Of a DNA stretch of 64,000 nucleotides, positions 55,351 through 64,000 are shown one piece after another. This stretch comes from Amblyomma americanum (taxonomy: Eukaryota; Arthropoda; Arachnida; Ixodida; Ixodidae), in assembly GCF_052857255.1 (NCBI RefSeq), contig NC_135505.1, positions 41,439,864 to 41,503,863 of the forward strand, written 5' to 3'. The notes under the pieces were generated by a model that ran no database searches, had not been told where the DNA came from, and worked only from the letters and a program-made list of their open reading frames with translations. Both the position numbers and the translations under genes were made by a program. Position 1 is the stretch's first letter. Each line of letters begins with the position of its first letter.

Positions 55351-57563
55351 TGCTCAAGCAGTGCTCAAACATCATGCTGTAGTCTCAGATTATTGCATAT
55401 ATGTTAACTACACACTAATTACATGGGCGCTAGTGATAAACTCTGCCTACACTGACTCTCCTGTTGTAGATGCAATTTCTGTTTTTGAACTAATTTCTGT
55501 GGCCTGCAAGCAGAAAACAATCAGGATATGTTCCGCCCTCCAGCTGTTATATTGCTGCCATCAAGTAATGCACGCACAATTTTGACAAGCGTGCATATCA
55601 GCTGGTTGAACATTTTTCTGAAGTGCGTACGTGTACTGCACAAATTTAGCTTCCCGTGATGTCTGTATGCCTTTGCTACACCGCAGACCCAGCACTCGAA
55701 TGAAAGGTATTACAATCTGGCCTTGCATGTCGGCACCGCACTGTGTGTGGAGGCATGATGATCCACACTATAAAAGTTTTCTTTTTAATGAGTGAAATGC
55801 AAGGTGAAGTATGCATACGTTATTTCTCAGGTATTTTACGCACTTGTGACAGAAGGCCCGAGCACCAAGGTTTATGGCACCGACCGAATAGTCACACAAA
55901 AGGTTAAGCTTCATCTTCAGCTGTCAAATGAAAATGACCTCCGTAGAGAATAAAAATTTTGAACAACAAATTTGGCAGAGCACACATGCACGCCAGCCGG
56001 CAGCCACTACTTAAAGGGCCCCGACCACCTTCTGGCTGAAAATGTCCTCTACCAATGTTGTTGTGCGGTACCGTCTCCGGAACACACAACCGCAAACAAT
56101 TCTTTAATAAGAGACTCATTATATTGTAGTTACATATATGGCAAACAAGCTACTTCACCATGCTCCTCTCCTTCGATTCTCTCTCAGAGGTTTTTCTCCC
56201 TTACGCTTGGTCCACTAGCTTTAGTCCTCCATCCCTGCTTGCTCTGTGTGGCTGCCCTTCCGTTTATAAGAGTAGACAGCACCTCTTTTGTTTGAAAATA
56301 AAGTGGGGAGCTTTCAGTGGAGTCCGCGTTGGGCTCGTTATGAACGGAATGCACACAAGCCGAAGAGGATTAAGGTGCTGATCCCATCGGCTGGGATTAC
56401 CACGGTAGCGCACCAACAGCAGTGGGAATTTCGACAGCGTCATCAGGTGGCCGACGACAGCACAAAAGAGAAAGGATGACTGGCTAGGAAGGAGCCTGTG
56501 GGATTCTTCCCACGCTCGGCTTGACGCGAATTACCTTCCCCCTTTGACTGGTTCCCTGCAAGAAGCGACCGACGATGGACAGACGACGGGAAGAAGGGAA
56601 CGGTGCCTTTTATTAATTAATCGTGTCTTACAAGAGCCGCCTCGACCAGAGAGAGCCCACCGCAGTTATTGCCCACAGCGCGGCACCGGTATTTTCGATA
56701 GACACGTGCCGCTTGCAATACGGTTGCACCACGGTGCGATAGAGCAGCGCACCTGTGACTCCTCCCCACCCAATCCCACGAGTGACTCCGCATGCTCAGT
56801 GCTATGTGCAAATTTTCTCATTGTGAAGAAATGTGCCACATATTGTATTGGCCCCCGCCTGCTGAAGGGGCGGAACCTTAGGGTATTTAACATGCGTCCT
56901 GAGTGAAAACGAACGCTCTGGGCGCTGGCGACAAGGCTCATCCAGCTGGCTCAACGCTATTAACTTTTAATTTTTGACGGTTTGCTCTTTTCTAAATTAT
57001 GTAAACAAGTTTCTTCAAAGTGCCAGTAAACCCGTTTTTTGTATTTTTCCTAAATGTTTCATCGTTCCTCATCACCTCTCCGATCAAATCATGCTACCCT
57101 GCATCGTAACAAGTGGTGGCAGTGGTGCGATGCTGCTACCCGACCCATAACTGGCCACATTGCCTATTGTCTGACCTCAATGGATATCCGAGGCAGGGAC
57201 CCGAAAACCCTTCATCATTTCTTGGAAAGCAACCCTACACATGTGTGCATGTCTTCTGCGTGTTTGTCTTTTCTGTGTTTTGGGGCGCGTGACTGTCCAC
57301 TGCGCTGAGAGAAACAGTAAAAGCGCAGTAAGTGCGAGATGAATGAACACGAAGCAGTGTATAGAGTCGTTCAGAATATGTGCGAACACGGCTCAGAGTG
57401 GCCGCGCTCTGCGGAGCACATCCGGCGCGGGCGCGCATCGAAACTAAGCGGCGTAGGCGCACAGGGGCCCGGAGGCGGTGATTCGTGTCGTCTGCTACAG
57501 TGTTGAAGCGCACAGGCACCGTGCTTGCATTGCAGTGACGCGCAACAGACTGTGTGCCGATAG
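55351..57563. other. No gene recognised
   Basis: Contains short open frames without family signature and a GC-richer block at 56.4-56.9 kb. No tRNA, LTR or TIR structure is evident. Confidence 0.4.
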
Positions 57564-57832
57564 CGTTCGAGCCCACCGATACGGTGTTTCGGGAAAGCGC
57601 ACTTCTCTCATTGCCGCGTGTTGTCTTTGCTTCGGCTTGCAACTCAGTGGCCTGTTTTCTCAGTGACACGATGCCGGTTAAATATATGTATTGTTTGAAA
57701 CTTAGAAGCCCTGCTATTGTTCGGTTACGCAGCTTACTAAAGCGAATCGGGCTTCTTGGGACGCCAATACGACCCCGAACAATGACGACCATGGGGAGGG
57801 GGGTAACTTGCACTGACATCGGGCATTAAACA
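57564..57832. repeat. Inverted repeat, left arm (pairs with 58489-58749)
   Basis: GAGCCCACCGATACGG.GTT.CGGGA.AGCGCACTTCTCTCATTGC, GTTAAATATATGTAT and AAGC.CTGCTATT.TTCGGTTA all recur inverted at 58489-58749. By eye about 75-80% identical. The flanks share TAACTTGCAC/TTAACGTGCAC, a SINE-like motif. Confidence 0.8.
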
Positions 57833-58429
57833 GCTGCTTCGCATTTGACTTCCCCTCACGGGGTCTCCGCAGATGAGATCGATCTCGGGTGCCGCGACAC
57901 TGCAGTCGGGCGGTCTGCATTGAGCCAGCGCGGCAAGGCTTCCTCAGAGCTTTACCGCACTATGCAAGTGACGTGGATAGCGGAGAACTTCATTTTATGT
58001 GCGTGCTGTGTGAGGCGGGTGAGATACCTTGCAGCAGCTGCTAATCTCTGTGTAGATCGATCAAATCAATGTCATTCTTCTTGGCCACAGTTCTCTCATA
58101 ATAATCCTCGTGCGATAGTGTCCGCAGACTTCACTGCTGTACATCGAATTTTATTAAAGAACTGATAAACATCATCAACACTTGTAATGCGTATGAAAGA
58201 AATCAGAATACGTTTAACTCATCACAAAATTTTTGTTTTATGGATGTAATTGATTCCAGCATTAAGCAGGCTGTGCGACAATGCATTTGGAAGCTCAAGC
58301 GATCACTCACAGTACACTATTCGCAGTGCTTTGTAATAGCCTGCAACGCTGGTCGCTTTCTCTGGATCCGCTCTGATCCCCGATAATATAAAAGAGCGAA
58401 GCCAGCAGTCACCGAAACTGAGGTTGCGG

Positions 58430-58749
58430 ATCGGTGCGTGGGTACCGCATTCCAATGGATGATGAAATGGAAGTATGCCAAAAGGGCTGTGCAATGTGCG
58501 TGCACGTTAAAGACCCCTCGTGAATAATAACTATCAGAGGTACTATCCGCGTCTCACGTGGTCCGATTCGGTTTGGTAAGCCGCATAACCGAAAAATAGC
58601 AGCGCTTATAAATTTCCAGCGATACATATATTTAACGAGCATCATGGCACTGAGAAAATAGGCCACCGAGTAGCAAGCCTAAGCTAAGACAACGTGCTGC
58701 AATGAGAGAAGTGCGCTGTCCCGCAACGCCGTATCGGTGGGCTCGCTAC
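58430..58749. repeat. Inverted repeat, right arm, with SINE-like flank
   Basis: 58489-58749 is the inverted partner of 57564-57832. 58430-58530 reads GTGGGTACCGCATTCCAATGGATG then CAATGTGCGTGCACGTTAAAGACCCC, the body of a tick SINE/CORE-like repeat, so the repeat family carries a SINE-derived terminus. Confidence 0.7.
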
Positions 58750-59051
58750 AAAGCACTCTGTTGCTGAAGGCAGCCTGGCTGCTCCCCCAAACAATAAATA
58801 TTTTAGACAACAATGCGAGGAGGCAATACGAAAAATGAAACTTTGACCTGACATGAAGAGCACAATATATGAGAGAACAAAAAACAGAACGATGCTTATA
58901 TTCCACATGTGGTTCTCTAGTGTCCTACGCAATCTTTCACAATGGTGGCATTTAAGCAATATGTGCATACTGCAATGCAATGATCCGCTACAAGGCTCTC
59001 TGTTGCTGAAGGGAGCCTGGCTGCTTCCCGCAACCATAAATATTTTAGACA
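58745..59051. repeat. Direct repeat pair, 65 bp
   Basis: GCTACAAAGCACTCTGTTGCTGAAGG-type sequence through ATAAATATTTTAGACA at 58745-58809 recurs at 58987-59051 with few changes, 242 bp apart. Confidence 0.78.
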
Positions 59052-59054
59052 CAG

Positions 59055-61476
59055 AGAGAGGGAGACACCTGTCTGGCTCTGAAGTATGCTGCTATGTGGT
59101 GTACATGTTGCGACCGGTAAGCGTGCGAGTGGCACTAGCAGAGGCATCCGCAGTAAAACTTCGCTCAGTACATACATGTATCTGTGCAATTGCTGTTGCT
59201 GTCTCAGACTTTTCAAAGTCCATCGCAGTGATTTTTCTCTTCGATATCCTCTGGATAAGCTCCGCTTTTGTTACTGGAACACAAGAAATGAGAGAAAATA
59301 ATGAAAGCGACAGCAAGCACAGGGCAAGCTACGAAAACGTATCTGCTAGTGTGTCGCGTTCATTACTTTTGAAAAATCATATATTGCGAAAAAGCAGCAG
59401 ATCTGAAAACAGCCGGTTTTTCCCTGCCACAAGCAATCACTTGAATTCGTGAAAAAAATAACGAAATATTATTTCGCTCAGAGTGACGCTTACGTCGAGA
59501 CCTGCTACAACGCGACCACGCGGTATTTCCCTTCTCTGGGAAGCGTGCGCTGGGCTGCTGTGTGCATGGATCGCATGCACAGAGGAAGTGTTATCGTAAG
59601 CTTTCTGCAAGTGCTCGCAACAGTCAAAAAGCATCTGCATCGACTTTATGTAAACGCCTCTAAGCTTTGCTAAAAGCGTTAGGTTAGACTGTACACGCAT
59701 CACACGTTTGGCACTTCTGAAATCTGACCACGTAGCTAAATAACTGCAAGACTCAGGTCCAAGCTCCATTACTTAGGCGGAATAGAAGGCCTTCTCACCT
59801 TTTCCGCCGCGCCAGTAGACGTCCTTTTTTTCGCCAGGTCGCTAACGCCAGTCAGTGAGGCATCATGGATAGGTGTAGCGCAAAGGAAACAACGACGACA
59901 TAGAGACGTGTACGATAGTTTTTGCGCCGTCGGTCGAAGTGCTTCACGTACGCATAGCTCGCCGCAGCTGACGAACTCATAGTGGAAGTGTCACATGTGG
60001 CTGTAAAACACACATTCAAATAACTGTAACAACCACACGCACCGACACAGTGCTGAGTGATGACGCAAACGTTGGACGCAAACGACCGCTGACTTGGATT
60101 GGCTTGGCGACGCGGACCGCACAGGGCGCTGCATAAGATGATGATGATGACTTCTTCGTTACGAACCAGAATAATAAATACGTTTTATTCGTTCAATTTC
60201 GTCTGTTTATTTCCTGCGGCAGAACTAGCGTCTCCGACGGTGCGCTCCATGTCGCAATCTCCTCGTGCAGCCCATCCGGCCATCCAGTTCACTGCTGATT
60301 GACCGCATGTAGTAGCAGACGACGCGGGGCTCTACACGCCATGAAATAATTATATTTGAAAATTTACAAATACAATTTTGAAGGGGAAATAGTTATGGGC
60401 GCCGTGCCAAGCCGTGCTACAGAGCGTTGGTCCAACATAAGCAGAACCAACTGCAGAACCAAATAGCCCGTCAAATCGCTCTTGCACCTGTGACTGCCCT
60501 TGGAGTGTGAATATGGTGGCTTAGTGTCACTCTATAGGCTCTATCATTTATGAGCTTTATGGTACCGCTGCAACATAGATGTCTGAAATGTTCTGCGATT
60601 TTTGATCGCCACTGCATTACACAAAGCAGTCGCTATGTGACAAATCACCTTCGGTTTCGGTTTCAAAGCTGGAAGCTATAGTTGCACGCGGTGCCTGATT
60701 GTGCTTTGCGCATTTTGCTTAGTGCTTTAAGCAGAAAGCGTTGTGTGGCTTACGACAAACACAAGGAACCTATAAAGTCTGGGCCTAGCCATCAAACGAG
60801 GCTAGAAAATTTTCAGCTTCGGTTTCGAAATATAAAAGCTCCTGTTGCGCGGCTCTTTATCATAAATAACGCAGGGCCATTCTGTTTTCTCTGTGCTGTA
60901 AACAGAAACTTCTGTGTTATCTACAATAAAATAACCTCTTCTTTTAAAACGCGACTTGTGCTTGAAAAGTGTTTAATTGCTGCAAAAAAAGAATTTCTGG
61001 CACGGTGCTTGGTATATACCGTGAGTAATATATTGCCACTGACCTGAAATCAGCGACTTAGAACCAGCAGAGGGGGAAATATAGATTGCTCAGTAGATAA
61101 ACTGATGCACTGAAAGAATATATGTTAACGAAACAGAAGAGTTCAAGGTACGAGGAGGAAGAGGCTATCAAAAATAAACTGCTAGTGTGCGCTAGAACAC
61201 GGAACTGGGTAGCAGAACAGCGCCCTCGATCGCGGATTTCTATAAGTATAGTTTCGCAGTGTTCTCTGGCATACCGCTGTCGTTTCTGGATCATAATAGC
61301 AGTGGGTGAAGGTTTGGTATATGCTCGAGACGATTAGTATAGCCAGGGACTCCGGAACATTTTTTTAGTGGGAGGGCAGGATTTCGAGCTTATTTTAGCA
61401 TTTATTTGTATAATACTCATTTACATAATAAATTTTATATTCATATTTTTTTCAAAGCTCAAAGCTTGATGCAAGG
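59055..61476. other. No gene recognised
   Basis: Includes an open frame 58853-59452 without known motifs and a short (GAT)n at about 60138-60150 that could be a very short RTE tail. No other structure seen. Confidence 0.4.
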
Positions 61477-61851
61477 TATCACGTTGCGGTGACGACACTC
61501 CAGCTGTCAGGAAGAGAACGAAAATGCTTCCAAAATTAACTGTTTAAGGGGCTGACTCGCCCACTAAGAACTGAATTACTCGGTGGCGCGATAGTCTCAA
61601 TTAAACGTGCTCGGCGGTCAATGACCTGAATTTCATGCAGTTCTTAGTCGTGCTGAATTTAAAGCTGGCAAGTAACTTTCGAGATAAAGAACCAAAAGCA
61701 GCAAGAATCTGCATAAATGTGGAATCATTTTCACGTGTCCATGATCAATGACTATAAGTCTGGTCGCATCTCGCATTGCAAAACAAAATGATAAAGCCCC
61801 GTGCCGGGGAAAGTGATTGCGAACGAACAAACGATGCAAAGATTCATGGCA
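61477..61851 (-). mobile_element. Diverged solo LTR of the gypsy family at 26.2-32.2 kb
   Basis: TATCACGTTGCGGTGACGAC at the start corresponds to TGTCACGTAGTGGTGACGGC. AACTGTTTAAGGGGCTGACT, ACTGAATTACTCGGTGGC, GTGCTCGGCGGTCA, GCTGAATTTAAAGC and AACTTTCGAGATAAAG align in order, and it ends TTCATGGCA. 375 bp, close to the 377-bp 3' LTR. No internal sequence flanks it, so it arose by LTR-LTR recombination or truncation. Confidence 0.82.
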
Positions 61852-62177
61852 ATATAAAATTAATTGAAATGAGGAGCTTAATTTATAGGTGGGAAGCTGT
61901 ACGCACGAGAAATGATCAATTTCATTAAAAAAGTCTGTGCATAGTTTGTTTAAATTCTGCTAATCATGACCATGTACACGGTCAGGTCGATATATAGCCG
62001 GTTGAATTTTGTAGGGACATGATTGGTTTAGGTTACTCATATACAAAATGCTTTACAACTGGCTACTAAGCCAAGCAGCTCTTGCAGCCCCACTGTGCTT
62101 TGAATTAAAAGAGTCCTAGAACTAATGCTTTTCAATTTTCAGAAATCTGATCCAAGTAGAAGCAAATGGAGACAGGA

Positions 62178-62267
62178 GGGGGGGGGGGGGGGGCGCTGCC
62201 CCCACTGGAAAAGGGTTGGGTGGGGGGAGGGTGACCTTCCCCTTTGCCACCCCCCCCCCCCCCCCCC
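62178..62267. repeat. Poly-G / poly-C hairpin
   Basis: A 16-G run (62178-62193) and an 18-C run (62250-62267) face each other, flanked by CAGGA and CTGTT, so the 90-bp block can fold into a very stable hairpin. G-runs of this kind also occur at 24394-24411, 43879-43892 and near 27885. Confidence 0.8.
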
Positions 62268-62269
62268 TG

Positions 62270-64000
62270 TTCCGGGGTTCTTGAGTGTAGCCACCTGAGC
62301 TCGGGTAGGCGGCCCTATAGATACGTGATCGGCCCGCTGGAGCGGGTATATCTCGCATATTGTATATCTGATATCTGTCGTAAAGCCGATGTCTATTGGT
62401 AAACAATTTCAAAACGCCCAAGGTGTTCTGAGAGATGTTCGATGCGGCTAAGCATTCGGTCAGAAAAGATCTTTGAAGGCAGTTCGCAGTGTATCGGATT
62501 GTTTTTTTTTTCCGAATATATAGATTTCGTCTAACTATAGGAACTTTTTGGAATTCTTTTATTGACATATCTCAAATAAACCATTCATTTCCGCAAGAAA
62601 AAAATACACACAGTGAACGACGTTTATGAAAGTCCCCTTTCTGCCTAAAAAGACAAATAATTAGGGTAATTGAGAAATTGCGAAGTACGATCGTTGGACG
62701 TGCGCAGCAACCATGAGTACGACAGGTACATGCGACCTACTAATATAACGCTTGGACTAGAAGGAACAGACTCGAACGTGTACAGTTTCGAAGAAAAACG
62801 GCACGAGCAAATACGATGCTGCCTGCGGAAATCGTCCATGACTGCAGTTCCACGAATTTTCTCGGAAAGCTGCGTTTCTTTTATGTATTGAATTCAAGTC
62901 TGCATTCATTTTTTTTTGGCGTGGCTTGTCTGCAGTGCTTTAAAAACATTAGCAGATTAACAGCAGGAGTGATTTTCAATCGCCCCTATCCTTGTTTTCA
63001 CAGGTCTGGACAAGAAAGCGGGAATGGTATTCACGTGCAGCAAGCAATATACGTCCAGAAGCTTCTGAATGTGCTTCCGCTTTTGGAACATCATGTCACG
63101 AACTTCACAAACTCTTGCAAGGCGTTTATAGTAGCTCTGTTGCCGGGCAAAACCTTGAACCGCTTTCCCTGTAGCTTTAGCCGACAGGGATAACCTGAAT
63201 GGGCTAACGACCGCGGTTTCTTGTTCCTCTGACTTCAAGTAAAAATGGGGAACGTTGCAGCTGTGCATTTTTGTATCGTTACAGGTACGAATCTCGATAC
63301 GTCACTGATAACAGGATTTCGCGAAAGAAATCAAGGAAATAAACTAAAAAAACTCTTAGCGAGGGCTACTTTTTCTCACCATGGCAGTCACAAAAACAAT
63401 GTGTGTCGTCTGCTAGCGGTTCATCTGAAAGCGCTGCCTTGCGGTGGATGCGGGCTAGGTGGCGTTCTCAGCCGCGGTCCAATCTTGTTCATCCATCCAT
63501 CTATTTATCCAGTAATGCATCCAGCCAATCCAGCTGATCCAGCCTTGCAAAGCGTGTATGGCGTGTCTTCTACAGTCAGTGGGTCAGCAGTGACCAAAAA
63601 GCCCTTTACATCAAGTCGCCTGGAGCTAGAACAGCTAACCTACGATTGCAAAGCGTCGCAAGGTGTACTTGGCTAACGAAAGCAGCGCAGCGGTCACTCA
63701 CGTCGAGCGAGGTTGCTGAAACGCCGCCTTCGAAATCTGGTAACCGGAACCCAACTTTTCTCCTGCTCCGCTCGCGTTTCATGTATCTTTAGTGCCGCTG
63801 AGCCTAGCAGTGAATCCCACTCTGGGGCTGTGCCGTTGGCGGACGCCACAGGCGAAACTGGCAGCAGCGGTGAATGCTGTCACTTGCACGACAGCAGAGA
63901 CGACGACACCAGAGGGGCCCAACATGGTTTCTGTCGCACACGGACTACGTGGAACCGCAGATAGATGCCACAAGCGAGGGTGACTACAGCAGCAGCAGTG
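62270..64000. other. No gene recognised; ATCC-like tract at 63.49-63.54 kb
   Basis: 63488-63545 has degenerate ATCC/ATCCAGCC repeats like LINE tails here, but no LINE coding sequence precedes it. The open frame 63245-63676 runs through this tract and has no known motif. GC content rises towards 64 kb. Confidence 0.4.

Noticed and set aside
60125..60155. RTE 3' tail
   Set aside because: Only a short GAT run; no upstream RTE sequence.
63245..63676. 143-codon open frame
   Set aside because: Contains a translated ATCC-type repeat (HPSIYPVMHPANPADPA) and no domain; likely chance.
1..64000. CRISPR array, bacterial operon or phage
   Set aside because: No regularly spaced identical repeats, no Shine-Dalgarno-linked gene strings; introns and eukaryotic retroelements throughout.

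Overview
The window looks like repeat-dense intergenic DNA from an arthropod nuclear genome, most likely an ixodid tick. The evidence is: tRNA-derived SINEs that start with a CCGCGGTGGC-like head and end in a GTTAAACCCA-type tail; LINE 3' ends made of ATCC or ATTGA repeats; RTE-like 3' ends finishing in GAT repeats; a Ty3/gypsy element whose LTR edge reads TGTCACGTAGTGG; a Penelope-like element; HARBI1-like and THAP-domain sequences; and spliceosomal introns with GT..AG borders. The tick assignment rests on my recollection of these families, not on a search. I see no bacterial operon, CRISPR array, rRNA gene or confident single-copy tRNA gene.

Layout. 0.8-3.2 kb: frameshifted relic of a multicopy C2H2-finger protein family. 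4.9-6.2 kb: 5'-truncated Penelope-like element with part of its RT and a GIY-YIG endonuclease open. 6.2-6.8 kb: antisense gypsy gag fragment. 11.3-11.8 kb: antisense RTE 3' end. 13.4-18.1 kb: minus-strand LTR element with two ~1 kb LTRs but only gag and a protease-like region between them. 22.4-23.0 kb: 5' part of a HARBI1-like transposase. 23.2-25.7 kb: two tandem plus-strand LINE 3' ends, the second split by a 332-bp insertion with an 11-bp target duplication. 25.7-26.1 kb: antisense RTE reverse-transcriptase fragment. 26.24-32.18 kb: full-length but decayed minus-strand gypsy element with both LTRs, PBS, PPT and a 4-bp target duplication. 34.0-34.8 kb: short TIR element. 36.0-40.0 kb: minus-strand CR1/L2-like LINE with a second LINE nested in it.

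40.5-45.0 kb is the most gene-like part. A plus-strand four-exon THAP-domain gene can be read in phase across all its predicted splice sites. It converges on a minus-strand gene of the kind that carries a YqaJ-like exonuclease domain, which has a premature stop. 47.5-51.8 kb is a large nested inverted-repeat structure whose inner element is bounded by tRNA/SINE-like inverted repeats. 51.9-54.3 kb holds palindromic repeats interrupted by an RTE 3' end and by a 1.35-kb gag-only LTR element with a CTACA target duplication. 54.5-55.1 kb is a Harbinger-type MITE flanked by TTA. The rest is mostly unassignable sequence with an inverted repeat pair (57.6/58.5 kb), a diverged solo LTR (61.5 kb) and a poly-G/poly-C hairpin (62.2 kb).

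Nearly all recognisable coding sequence here belongs to mobile elements. The history is one of repeated insertion, nesting and decay, with the THAP gene the best candidate for a still-intact reading frame. Element boundaries quoted as round or approximate positions come from eye alignment.
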